From GCA-020356105 sp964347475 (GTDB lineage: Bacteria; Pseudomonadota; Alphaproteobacteria; UBA8366; JADFVY01), in the NCBI GenBank assembly GCA_964347475.1, contig CAYFYY010000003.1, forward strand, positions 47,323-111,322: 64,000 nucleotides of DNA. The letters are read 5' to 3'. The notes under the pieces were generated by a model that was given only the letters and a program-made list of their open reading frames with translations, was not told where the DNA came from and searched no databases. Shown piece after piece: positions 52,927 to 61,293 of the stretch. Within the stretch, counting starts at the first letter, position 1; each line of letters begins with the position of its first letter. The position numbers and the translations under genes are program-made.

Positions 52927-53046
52927 CGACGGAGCCGGAGCTTCCGGTACGGCCGCGGTTTCGGTTTCGGTGCCGGTCGCGGCCTGATCCGCACAACCGG
53001 CAAGCAACACAAGGGCGGCCATCGGGCCGAAGACTTTCACGCGCAT
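52546..53046 (-). CDS. pal: Peptidoglycan-associated lipoprotein, copy 2
   Basis: 166 residues from the ATG at 53046 (GGGGG leader). The signal and lipobox are VKVFGPMAALVLLAGCADQA, then a Thr/Glu/Pro-rich linker (ATGTETETAAVPEAPAPSAP) and the same OmpA-like domain as copy 1. This copy is nearest tolB, so it holds the canonical position. Two adjacent pal genes are not typical. The N-termini differ while the C-terminal domains are identical, which suggests gene conversion or recent duplication. Confidence 0.93.
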   Translation of the reverse strand: MRVKVFGPMAALVLLAGCADQAATGTETETAAVPEAPAPSAPMMSAQEDLVINVGDRIFFDFDKSDLRPDAIDTLNRQADWLNTNGAITVTIEGHCDERGTREYNLALGERRAASARQYLESMGVRGGRMETVSYGKERPAVLGSNEAAWAQNRRAVMVVRSGELS

Positions 53047-53222
53047 CTCGAACCCCCATTGAGGTCAAAAGGAAAATAAAGAGAAACGAATCGCAAACGC
53101 AACAGGCGCACATATAACCACGAGTTTATGGCGAATACAACCGTTCAAAGGCGGGAATCCTGCATTTTTTCTGGCAAAACAGTGGAAATTTTAAGACACC
53201 AGTAACGAATCTTAATAAACGT

Positions 53223-54584
53223 TTAACGATTAAGGGGTGACCAGGCCGGATCGGAAGCATCCGTTGGCGTTTTGATTTCACGAAGATTATAGCCGGTCAA
53301 ATCAACGGAGTAGAGTTTGGTGACCCCGCCGCCACCACTCGAATCGGTCGGCGTCTGCCGGAAATAGATCAGAACGCGCCCATTCGGCGACCAGGTCGGC
53401 GCCTCGTCGAGGAAGCTTTCGGTGAGCAGACGCTCACTGGTTCCATCCGGCCGCATGACCCCGATGAAGAACCGGCCGCCATAAAATTTCGTGAACGCGA
53501 TCAAGTCGCCGCGCGGCGACCAGACTGGCGTGGCGTACCGCCCCTCCCCGAAGCTGATGCGGCGCACGTCGCTACCGTCGGCATTCATAACGTACAGTTG
53601 TTGCGTGCCACCGCGATCGGAGTTGAAGACGATCTGGCGCCCGTCGGGGGAGAAGCTGGGTGACGTGTCGATCGACGGATCGAAGGTGATCTGCCGCGCT
53701 CGCCTGGTCCGCAGATCCATGATCCAGATGTCCGAATCACCGTCCTTGGCATAGGACATGATCACCGAATTGCCGTCCGGCGAAAAGCGCGGCGCGAAGG
53801 TCATGCCCTCGAACGAGCCCAGCATCTCCTGCCGGCCGTTGTTGATGTCGAACAGGTAAACCCGCGGCGTATCGTTGAAATAGGACAGGTAGGTGATTTC
53901 CTGGCGGGTCGGCGAGAACCGCGGCGTGAGCACCAGCGAACTGCCGTCGGTCAGGTATTTGTGGTTGGCGCCATCCTGGTCCATGATCGCGAGCCGCTTG
54001 ATCCGCTTGGTGTGCGGCCCGGTCTCGGCAATATAGACGATGCGGCTGTCGAAGTAGCCCTCCTCGCCGGTGATCCGCTTGTAGATGGCGTCGGAGATGA
54101 TGTGGGCCACGCGCCGCCAGTTATTGGCCGGGGTCTTGTAAGCGAAGCCGGCCATCTGCACTTCGGCGAACACGTCCCACAGCCGGAACTCGACGCGCAG
54201 ACGGCCGTCCGCCTCATAGCGCACGCTGCCGCTGACCAGTGCCTGGGCGTTGATCACGCGCCAGTCGGAAAAACGCGGCCGCGCCTGCAGCGATTCGGTC
54301 GACTGGATGAAGGCCCGCTGGTCGATCGGCGCGAACAGGCCGGACCGCCCAAGATCCGCTGCTATGACCTCCGCCAGCTGGACGCCAATGGTGGCGGTGC
54401 CCGAATCGATGCTGAAGAAGTCGGTGACCGCCACCGGCATCGGATCGATGTTGCCACGCGTCACATCGATGCGAATCTCTGCCCGTGCCGATACCGACGC
54501 CAAGGCAAGAACGGAAAATGCGAATAACAGGCTCCGAAGCAAAAACATCAAACGAACGTCAAACAAAGTGCGGCCTTCTCTCAT
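53223..54584 (-). CDS. tolB: Tol-Pal system beta-propeller protein TolB
   Basis: 453 residues from the ATG at 54584 (AAGGTGAG leader). The signal peptide ends VSARAEIRID, then comes an N-terminal TolA-binding domain. A six-bladed propeller has repeated motifs such as NGRQEMLGSFEGMTFAPRFS, SFSPDGRQIVFNSDRGG and ATPVWSPRGDLIAF. It sits in the periplasm between TolA and Pal. It is 98 bases downstream of tolA. Confidence 0.93.
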   Translation of the reverse strand: MREGRTLFDVRLMFLLRSLLFAFSVLALASVSARAEIRIDVTRGNIDPMPVAVTDFFSIDSGTATIGVQLAEVIAADLGRSGLFAPIDQRAFIQSTESLQARPRFSDWRVINAQALVSGSVRYEADGRLRVEFRLWDVFAEVQMAGFAYKTPANNWRRVAHIISDAIYKRITGEEGYFDSRIVYIAETGPHTKRIKRLAIMDQDGANHKYLTDGSSLVLTPRFSPTRQEITYLSYFNDTPRVYLFDINNGRQEMLGSFEGMTFAPRFSPDGNSVIMSYAKDGDSDIWIMDLRTRRARQITFDPSIDTSPSFSPDGRQIVFNSDRGGTQQLYVMNADGSDVRRISFGEGRYATPVWSPRGDLIAFTKFYGGRFFIGVMRPDGTSERLLTESFLDEAPTWSPNGRVLIYFRQTPTDSSGGGGVTKLYSVDLTGYNLREIKTPTDASDPAWSPLNR

Positions 54585-54682
54585 CAATCTCACCTTTACG
54601 CCAACGGTCGTGCTCCAACGCACATCCCCAGCACCCTCCAATTATCATACCCAGCGAGTGGAAGTTTTAAAGGCAGCCACCA

Positions 54683-55576
54683 TCAACGGCCCACCATCTT
54701 GCTCGGATCGAAATGATACACGAAGGACTTCAGCTGCTCGTATTTGTGCGGCGGTATCGGCAGCGGCTGACAGCGCTTGTTAAGAACCGCACGCATGGCC
54801 GCTTCCGCTGCAGCACGGTAGAACCGATCACTGGACATGCGACTCTTGTCGACGACCTCGGCATGGCGCACGGTGCCGTCGCGATTCATGTAGAGGCGGA
54901 TATCGACCGCCAGCTCCTCGGGATTACGCGCACCAATCTGCACGTTCCAGCAGGGTTCGATGTGGCGGCTGAGTGCGTCTTCCTCACTAATGGTCAGCCG
55001 ATTACCCAGAAGCACTGCCTTCTGCGTCTGCGGCCGTTCCGGCTCGGGCTCGGCGGCATCCAGCGTCTTTGCCAGGTCGTCGAGGAAGTCGCTCTGCGGT
55101 TCCTGTTTGGCATCGGCGGTATTCTGCGTTTCGTCCTCGAGCTCGCGGGCAAGGTCCTTGAGCATCGATTCGAACTCGTCCTCCTTCGGCGGCGGCGCCG
55201 GCTTGGCGCGCGGCAACGCGGGCAGCGGCGGGACCTCGGGCTGCGCGGCTTCGATCGGCGCCGGCTCCGGCGGCGGCGGCTCGGGCACCGCCTTGGGCTG
55301 TGGCGGCAGCGCCGCGACCTGGGCCTCTTCGGGTTCGGGCTCCGGTTCCGGCTTCGCCTCGGGCAGCGGCATCGGGTCCGGCCTCGGCACCGGCTTCGGC
55401 GCGCGCCGCTCCGGCGTCTCGGTCAGGTCGGCGATCTCGACGTCGATGAGTTCCATATCCTCCACCGGCAGAGGCTGAAGGCCGAACATGTCGGTGAATT
55501 TCGGCACGACGTACACCGCCGCCAGGAAAACGGCGTGCAACAGCAGGGAGTACATGAATGCCTTGGACATCGGCAT
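54683..55576 (-). CDS. tolA: Cell envelope integrity protein TolA
   Basis: 297 residues. There is one transmembrane helix near the start (FMYSLLLHAVFLAAVYVV), then a long Pro/Glu/Ala-rich region (PEPEPEPEEAQVAALPP, PEPPPPEPAPIEAAQPEVPP). The C-terminal globular domain has SRHIEPCWNVQIGARNPEEL and MNRDGTVRHAEVVDKSRM. It spans the periplasm, connecting TolQR energy to TolB-Pal. It is 11 bases downstream of tolR. Confidence 0.92.
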   Translation of the reverse strand: MPMSKAFMYSLLLHAVFLAAVYVVPKFTDMFGLQPLPVEDMELIDVEIADLTETPERRAPKPVPRPDPMPLPEAKPEPEPEPEEAQVAALPPQPKAVPEPPPPEPAPIEAAQPEVPPLPALPRAKPAPPPKEDEFESMLKDLARELEDETQNTADAKQEPQSDFLDDLAKTLDAAEPEPERPQTQKAVLLGNRLTISEEDALSRHIEPCWNVQIGARNPEELAVDIRLYMNRDGTVRHAEVVDKSRMSSDRFYRAAAEAAMRAVLNKRCQPLPIPPHKYEQLKSFVYHFDPSKMVGR

Positions 55577-55587
55577 TGCTGGGGGCG

Positions 55588-56034
55588 TTACTTTCTCTTC
55601 GGTTTGTCCGGCAGTTCCGCCAGCAGCGATACCTTGCGGTAGCCGGCGGCGCTGACACTCCCCATGACCTCCATGACCTTGCCGTACTGAACCCCCTTGT
55701 CCCCGCGCACGAAGATGCGGGCGTCCGCATTCTGGCCGGTCACCGCCTGCAGCCTGGCCGTCAAATTCTCCATGGCGATGACGCTCTCCTGGAGAAACAC
55801 CTCACCCTTGGCGTTGATCGAGATGACCAGCGGCTCGTCCGGATTGTTCAGCGCCGCGGCCTGCGTCTTCGGCAGGTCGACCGGCACGCCCACGCTCAGC
55901 AGCGGCGCCGTCACCATGAACACGACAAGCAGCACCAGCATCACGTCGACGAACGGCGTGACGTTGATCTCCGCCATCGGCCGATAGCGCGTGCCCCACG
56001 CCTTGACACCGTTCTGTCCGTTACCCGCACCCAT
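55588..56034 (-). CDS. tolR: Biopolymer transport protein TolR
   Basis: A 148-residue ExbD/TolR protein. A cytosolic N-terminus (GTRYRPMAEINVTPFVDVML) leads to one membrane helix (VLLVVFMVTAPLLSVGVPV), whose essential Asp is in the preceding VDVM segment. The periplasmic domain follows (KTQAAALNNPDEPLVISINA). It transmits proton flow through TolQ to TolA. It is 4 bases from tolQ. Confidence 0.95.
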   Translation of the reverse strand: MGAGNGQNGVKAWGTRYRPMAEINVTPFVDVMLVLLVVFMVTAPLLSVGVPVDLPKTQAAALNNPDEPLVISINAKGEVFLQESVIAMENLTARLQAVTGQNADARIFVRGDKGVQYGKVMEVMGSVSAAGYRKVSLLAELPDKPKRK

Positions 56035-56038
56035 CGTC

Positions 56039-56767
56039 TTAGGCCGCCTCCTCGATCTGGCGCGACAGGATCGCGCTGAACTCGCCGGAAAACGCCTCGA
56101 GGCGGCCGGCGTAGCGATTCAGGTCGTTCGACAGCTTGTTGTAGAAGACCACCGCAGGGATTGCCGCAACGAGGCCCAGCGCGGTTGCGAACAGGGCTTC
56201 GGCGATGCCCGGCGCGACCACTGCGAGCGTCGTTTGCTTCGATGCCGCGATCGACTGGAAGCTGTTCATGATGCCCCACACCGTGCCGAACAACCCGATG
56301 AACGGCGCCGTCGAGCCGACGGACGCGAGGAACGCCATGTAGCGCTCCAGGCGCTCCATCTCGCGGCCGACCGTAACATGCATGACCCGGTCGATCCGCT
56401 CCTGCAGGCTGCCGGTCACCGACGCGCCGGACGTCCGCCGGCTCAGCGAGCGTCGCCATTCCCGCATTGCGGCGGAGAACACGGCCGACATCGGATCGTT
56501 CGGGCGCTGTCCGACCTGGTCGTATAGCTCATCCAGCGATCCGCCCGACCAGAAGGCGTCCTCAAACCGGCCGGCCCTGCGCAGAAGCCACCGCATCCGC
56601 ATTACCTTCTCGAAGATGATGGCCCAGCTCCAGACCGAGGCGAGCAGGAGGATGACGATGACCGTCTTGACGACCCAGTGGGCGGACCAGAAGAGCCCCC
56701 ACACCGATAGGTTGATGGCGTCGACTGAACCGCCGAGCGTTGCAGAGTCGATGAGGTTGGATTCCAT
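56039..56767 (-). CDS. tolQ: Tol-Pal system proton channel TolQ
   Basis: 242 residues from the ATG at 56767; a GTG at 56779 in the same frame is possible and neither has a clear leader. The three membrane helices are LFWSAHWVVKTVIVILLLAS, then MAFLASVGSTAPFIGLFGTV, then FATALGLVAAIPAVVFYNKL. The conserved Thr/Pro channel residues are in the latter two. With TolR it forms the proton-driven motor. It is the second gene after ybgC. Confidence 0.94.
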   Translation of the reverse strand: MESNLIDSATLGGSVDAINLSVWGLFWSAHWVVKTVIVILLLASVWSWAIIFEKVMRMRWLLRRAGRFEDAFWSGGSLDELYDQVGQRPNDPMSAVFSAAMREWRRSLSRRTSGASVTGSLQERIDRVMHVTVGREMERLERYMAFLASVGSTAPFIGLFGTVWGIMNSFQSIAASKQTTLAVVAPGIAEALFATALGLVAAIPAVVFYNKLSNDLNRYAGRLEAFSGEFSAILSRQIEEAA

Positions 56768-56830
56768 TTCCGATGTCACACCGTTTGAGACAAGGTTTCC
56801 GCAATTAATCGAAAATTGATTGCAATCCCG

Positions 56831-57268
56831 TTAAGACACCTGAGCGACACCGGCATACCGCTCCAGCGCCGCACGCAGTTCCGCAGGTATGCGCGCCGGC
56901 CGGCCGCCGGGACCGAGACAGGCAAGATCGATCCGCATCGTCACGAGATCCTCGCCGTCGCGCCGGACGATCTGTTCCGCCGCCAGCGACGCGCCGCGCA
57001 AATCGACCATACGCGAATGCACCTCCAGCAGATCGTCGAGCCGGGCCGCGCCGAGATAGTCCACGACGCATCGCCGCACCACGAAATGCATGCCTTCCGC
57101 CAGCATGCGGCGGTAGTGGCTGTCGCCGATGTCGCGCATCAGCTCCGAGCGCGCCCGCTCGGCGAACTTGAGGTAATTTGCGTAATACACAATGCCGGCG
57201 GCGTCGGTGTCCTCGTAATAGACCCGCACCGACGTTACATGGGAGTCGCGGTTCACCGCGTCAATCAT
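56831..57268 (-). CDS. ybgC: Acyl-CoA thioesterase YbgC
   Basis: A 145-residue hotdog-fold thioesterase from the ATG at 57268, inside the ruvB stop (8-base overlap). The longer frame to 57364 has no support. The signature VYYEDTDAAGIVYYANYLKFAERARSE contains the catalytic Asp, and GMHFVVRRCVVDYLGAARL follows. It is coexpressed with tol genes in proteobacteria. The substrate is usually short-chain or phospholipid-linked acyl-CoA. Confidence 0.93.
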   Translation of the reverse strand: MIDAVNRDSHVTSVRVYYEDTDAAGIVYYANYLKFAERARSELMRDIGDSHYRRMLAEGMHFVVRRCVVDYLGAARLDDLLEVHSRMVDLRGASLAAEQIVRRDGEDLVTMRIDLACLGPGGRPARIPAELRAALERYAGVAQVS

Positions 57269-58328
57269 CGCCGGTCTCCGCGGCGGCGTCGAGAAGGTCG
57301 AGCTGCGGTGCACCGGCCGGTGGGGTACGGCCAAGGCTGGACCAACCTGGGCCGGTGAGAGCACGCCCCCGCGGCGTGCGCTGCAGGAGACCCTGTTGCA
57401 CCAGGTACGGCTCGATCACCTCCTCCAGCACGTCGCGCTGCTCGGACAGGGCGGCCGCCAGCGTCTCGACGCCGACTGGACCCCCACCGTAATTGTCGGC
57501 GATGCACGCGAGGTAGCGCCGGTCCATCGCGTCGAGCCCGCGCTCGTCGACCTCGAGCCGCCTCAGACCACAGTCCGCCGCGGCGGCATCGATCTCCCGG
57601 TGGCCGTCGATCGTCGCGAAATCGCGCACGCGCCGCAGCAGGCGCCCGGCGACGCGCGGCGTGCCGCGGCTCCGCCGTGCCACCTCGTGCGCACCATCGT
57701 GCGTGATCGGCGCCCCCAGCAGCCGCGCGCTGCGCTCGACAATCACCGTCAGCTCCTCGACCGTATAGAAATCCATGCGCAATGGAATGCCGAAGCGTTC
57801 CCGCAGTGCCCGCGTGATCAGGCCCGAGCGGGTCGTTGCCGCAACGAGCGTGAAGGGCGGCAGTTCGATGCGGATCGACTGCGCCGCCGGACCCTCGCCG
57901 ATGATCAGGTCGAGCTCGAAATCCTCCATCGCCGGATAGAGGATCTCCTCCACCGCCGGGTTCAACCGGTGGATCTCGTCGATGAACAGGACGTCGTGCG
58001 GCTGCAGCTTGGTCAGCAGCGCCGCAAGGTCACCGGCGCGGACCAGCACCGGCCCCGAGGTCGCGGTGAAACCCACCCGCATCTCACGCGAGACGATCTG
58101 CGCCAGCGTCGTCTTGCCAAGCCCCGGCGGGCCGTGCAGCAGCACGTGGTCGAGCGCCTCGCCCCGATCCTGCGCCGCCCTGATGTATACGGCAAGATTA
58201 TCGCACACCGTCCGCTGGCCGATGAAGTCGTCCAGCGTTTGCGGGCGCAACGCGACATCGTCGCCATCCCGGCCATGGCGTGCCTCGCCGGCGGCGGGGT
58301 CGACAATGCGGCCCGGAAGGTCGGTCAT
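57261..58328 (-). CDS. ruvB: Holliday junction branch migration ATPase RuvB
   Basis: A 355-residue AAA+ motor. Walker A is GPPGLGKT at 66-73, Walker B is DVLFIDEIHRL, and VAATTRSGLITRALRERFGI is sensor 1 and the arginine finger region. The C-terminal winged helix carries PYLVQQGLLQRTPRGR. With RuvA it drives junction migration during recombinational repair. It overlaps ruvA by 4 bases. The C-terminal LDLL tail is slightly longer than in E. coli. Confidence 0.97.
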   Translation of the reverse strand: MTDLPGRIVDPAAGEARHGRDGDDVALRPQTLDDFIGQRTVCDNLAVYIRAAQDRGEALDHVLLHGPPGLGKTTLAQIVSREMRVGFTATSGPVLVRAGDLAALLTKLQPHDVLFIDEIHRLNPAVEEILYPAMEDFELDLIIGEGPAAQSIRIELPPFTLVAATTRSGLITRALRERFGIPLRMDFYTVEELTVIVERSARLLGAPITHDGAHEVARRSRGTPRVAGRLLRRVRDFATIDGHREIDAAAADCGLRRLEVDERGLDAMDRRYLACIADNYGGGPVGVETLAAALSEQRDVLEEVIEPYLVQQGLLQRTPRGRALTGPGWSSLGRTPPAGAPQLDLLDAAAETGDD

Positions 58329-58930
58329 TGCGCAAGCTCCTCAAGCCCGGCGCGGATCAGGTCGGGCAGCGCCGCATCGGCACCCAACCGATTGCCCGCG
58401 CGAGCCACGGCACCAAACGCCTCGCTGCGTCCGTAACCGAGATTGACCAGGGCGGACACGGCGTCGGCATCGACCGCGCCGGCCGTTTTCGTGCCCCCGC
58501 TCATCGTGATGGACGGCCCCAGCGCGATGCCGCCGGCCTTGTCCTTGAGCTCCGCGACGATGCGCCCGGCCAGCTTCGGCCCGACGCCGTTGGCCCGCGA
58601 AACCGCAGCCCGGTCGCCCGACGCAACCGCCCGCACCAGATCGTCCGGCCCCATGGCCGAGAGAATTGCCAGCGCCACCCGCGCGCCGACACCCTGAACC
58701 GTGGTCAGGAGGCGGAACCATTCGTGCTCGGCGCTGTCGATGAACCCATAAAGATGGATGTGGTCCTCGCGCACATGGGTCTCTATGTGCAATTGCACGG
58801 GAACGCTGTCGCCGGGCAGACGGCCCATGGTGCGCCCCGAGCAGTACACAAGGTAGCCGACGCCGCCGACATCGACGATGACCCGGTCCTCACCGAGGAG
58901 TTCGACGATTCCGCTGAGCCGGGCGATCAT
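58325..58930 (-). CDS. ruvA: Holliday junction DNA-binding protein RuvA
   Basis: 201 residues from the ATG at 58930, which overlaps the end of ruvC (ATGA). Domain I begins MIARLSGIVELLGEDRVIVD. Two helix-hairpin-helix motifs are in LLTTVQGVGARVALAILSAM and NGVGPKLAGRIVAELKDK. The flexible linker and the RuvB-binding domain III follow (ALVNLGYGRSEAFGAV). It targets RuvB to four-way junctions. Confidence 0.95.
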   Translation of the reverse strand: MIARLSGIVELLGEDRVIVDVGGVGYLVYCSGRTMGRLPGDSVPVQLHIETHVREDHIHLYGFIDSAEHEWFRLLTTVQGVGARVALAILSAMGPDDLVRAVASGDRAAVSRANGVGPKLAGRIVAELKDKAGGIALGPSITMSGGTKTAGAVDADAVSALVNLGYGRSEAFGAVARAGNRLGADAALPDLIRAGLEELAQ

Positions 58931-59442
58931 TGCCGTCCTCCCGCAGCCGTTGCCCGCGCGGCGACGCCAATCCGGCCCGACCGGAAGCTGGCGTGGCAAA
59001 TTGCGACGGCCAGCGCATCGGCCGCATCGGAACTCGCGGGTGCGCTGCCCGGCAGCAGACGGGCGATCATGAACTGCACCTGCACCTTGGCGGCATGTCC
59101 GGCGCCGACGACCGCCTTCTTGATCCGGTTCGGTGCGTATTCGAACACAGGTATGCCGAACAGCGCCGGGGCCAAGAGGACCACGCCGCGCGCCTGCCCC
59201 AGCTTGAGCGTCGACTCCGGGTTGACGCTGACGAAGGTTTCCTCGACCGCGGCCTCGTCGGGCCGGAATTCGGCGAGCACTTCGGCGAGCCCGGCATGAA
59301 GGTGGCGCAAGCGCAACGCGGTGCAGTCGCTCGGGTCGGGCCGGACAGTACCGTCCGCGACATGGCGGAGTCGGTTGCCATCGCACTCGATGATGCCCCA
59401 ACCGGTGTGGCGCAAGCCGGGGTCGAATCCGATCAGCCGCAT
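58927..59442 (-). CDS. ruvC: Crossover junction endodeoxyribonuclease RuvC
   Basis: A 171-residue resolvase that cuts Holliday junctions. Catalytic acids are Asp7 (IGFDPGLRHTGWG), the Glu of AAVEETFVS, and the paired Asp in SSDAADALAVAICH. The length is as expected. It is the first ruv gene, 10 bases after yebC, and overlaps ruvA. No LexA box was found upstream. Confidence 0.96.
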   Translation of the reverse strand: MRLIGFDPGLRHTGWGIIECDGNRLRHVADGTVRPDPSDCTALRLRHLHAGLAEVLAEFRPDEAAVEETFVSVNPESTLKLGQARGVVLLAPALFGIPVFEYAPNRIKKAVVGAGHAAKVQVQFMIARLLPGSAPASSDAADALAVAICHASFRSGRIGVAARATAAGGRQ

Positions 59443-59452
59443 CGCATGCCCC

Positions 59453-60202
59453 TCACGCGGTCAACCGCGCGAGCACCTCGTCGTCGATTTCGTAATTTGC
59501 GGCGATCCCCTGCACGTCGTCATTGTCGTCCAGCGCGTCGAGCAGCCGCAGCACCGTGTCGGCGGTATCCTCGTCGACGGACACCGTATTCTGCGGCCGC
59601 CAGGCAAGCCTCGTCGAGTCGGGCTCGCCGAACAGCGCTTCTAGGGCGCCGGCGACACTGTGCAGATCATCGGCCTCGCACGTGACGACATGACCGGACT
59701 CGTCCGAGGCGACGTCGGCTGCACCGGCCTCGAGCGCACCCTCGAACATCGCCTCGGCGCTGGCGGCCGAAGCCGCGAAGCGGATCTCGCCAACGCGTTC
59801 GAACAGGAAGCTGACTGCGCCGGTCTCGGCGAGGTTGCCGCCATGCTTGCTGAATGCGGCGCGGATTTCCGATGCGGTGCGGTTGCGGTTGTCGGTGAGC
59901 GCCTCGACGATCACGGCAACACCGCCAGGCGCATAGCCCTCGTAGCGGATCTCCTCGTAGTCCTCACCCTCGCCGCCGCCGGCCCCCTTCTTGATCGCGC
60001 GCGCGACGTTGTCCTTCGGCATGTTGGCCGTGCGTGCCGCGGCGACGGCCGCGCGCAGGCGCGGATTGGCGTCGGGGTCAGGGCCGCCCAGCTTGGCGGC
60101 CACCGCCAGTTCGCGACCAAGCTTCGCAAACAGGCTGGCGCGTTTCTTGTCCTGCGCGCCCTTGCGATACATGATATTCTTGAACTGTGAATGGCCAGCC
60201 AT
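59453..60202 (-). CDS. yebC: YebC/PmpR-family protein
   Basis: 249 residues beginning MAGHSQFKNIMYRKGAQDKK, the family start; the frame opens earlier, at 60313. Three domains follow: GGPDPDANPRLRAAVAAARTA, NMPKDNVARAIKKGAGG, and YEEIRYEGYAPGGVAVIVEAL. Proteins of this family act as transcriptional regulators or translation factors relieving ribosome stalling. It is always near ruvC in proteobacteria, as here. Confidence 0.95.
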   Translation of the reverse strand: MAGHSQFKNIMYRKGAQDKKRASLFAKLGRELAVAAKLGGPDPDANPRLRAAVAAARTANMPKDNVARAIKKGAGGGEGEDYEEIRYEGYAPGGVAVIVEALTDNRNRTASEIRAAFSKHGGNLAETGAVSFLFERVGEIRFAASAASAEAMFEGALEAGAADVASDESGHVVTCEADDLHSVAGALEALFGEPDSTRLAWRPQNTVSVDEDTADTVLRLLDALDDNDDVQGIAANYEIDDEVLARLTA

Positions 60203-60416
60203 TTCGGTCCCGCATTGATCCTTGCATACGCTAATTGCGGTGATATATCCTCCCCCCCATACTATATCTAGTATCGGCTCGGATGGGGAAAATATTGTCA
60301 ACCGGCCCGTCACCGTCGAGCCCGATTGTTATCCGGGTTTTATGGCAAGATTGCGGCGTGGAAAAGCCCCGTGATGTCAGGTGTCGCGGGTGTCTTGCCA
60401 CCGACGGAAGCCCCCG

Positions 60417-60890
60417 ATGACCCGGCCCGCACCCGGCGGACCATCGCCGAGGCCCGGGGAGACCCCGGCCCCTCATGGCATTGCGGATGACGTGCTGGCC
60501 CGGGCCGCAGCCATCATCGACCGGTTGAGCGCCGAATACCCCGCCCATCTCTCACGCGATCTTGAAGGGCTTGAGCGCGCCGCCGCTTCGATCTTGGGCG
60601 ACCCGGCATCGCGGGACTCGCATTGCGGCGACATATCGCGCATTGCCCACGACATCCGGGGCCAGGGCGCGACCTTCGGCTATCCCCTCCTGTCCCGGCT
60701 GGCAACGTCGCTGTGCCTCGCGATGCGATCGCTGGAGCCGCAGGACCGCGCGATCGAGACAATCGTGGTCAGCCATGTTGCGGGCATGCGCGCGCTCCTG
60801 TCGTGCCGCGTTACCGGAGAGAGTGACCGGTCGGCGCTGACCATCGCGACCGGCCTGGAATTGCTGGTCCGGTGCCACACCGGGCCCTGA
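60417..60890 (+). CDS. Stand-alone HPt-domain protein
   Basis: 157 residues. The first 30 are Pro-rich and probably disordered. A helical domain contains SRIAHDIRGQGATFGYPLLSR, where His78 occupies the place of the phosphorylatable histidine of HPt domains (H-x-L/I-K/R-G-x-x-x-x-x-G). It would be an intermediate of a phosphorelay, like ChpT or lone HPts of CckA-type systems. There is no kinase next to it. The 5' start is not certain. Confidence 0.65.
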   Translation: MTRPAPGGPSPRPGETPAPHGIADDVLARAAAIIDRLSAEYPAHLSRDLEGLERAAASILGDPASRDSHCGDISRIAHDIRGQGATFGYPLLSRLATSLCLAMRSLEPQDRAIETIVVSHVAGMRALLSCRVTGESDRSALTIATGLELLVRCHTGP

Positions 60891-61075
60891 GCCCTACACG
60901 TGCCAGTTGCCGCCCGGCGCCCGCCGATGTCGGCAGTGGGTATCCTTGCGCCTGACCTTCGGCCGCGACTGCCGGCCGAACCGGATTGCACCGGTCTGAT
61001 AACTTTTCAAAGGCCTTCAGCAAAGAATGGGACGGTTCCCATGCGGCAATTTGTTGCGGCAGGGACGTGCAACTT

Positions 61076-61090
61076 TGGCACGCGAATTGC
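61076..61090 (+). promoter_or_regulatory. Sigma-54 promoter (-24/-12)
   Basis: TGGCACG-CGAA-TTGC matches the sigma-54 consensus, with GG and GC 10 bases apart. It lies 203 bases before the Cache gene in the 403-base gap 60891-61293, which holds nothing else that I recognise. Nothing is known of its activator. Confidence 0.65.
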
Positions 61091-61293
61091 GGCGTCGCGC
61101 ATTGTGGATTCGTACCATGCATAACCACAGGAATTTTACGGAAATTTAAGTCCAATATGAAATACTTAACACCGGAATAAATCTTCTGTTGTGTACCGCA
61201 GATATTATGACATTACATGAACTCTACTTGCGGTTGCCGGAAGATCTAAGGTTCCCTGCAATGCATGCTGAAACGGATATCTGAGGTTTGACA

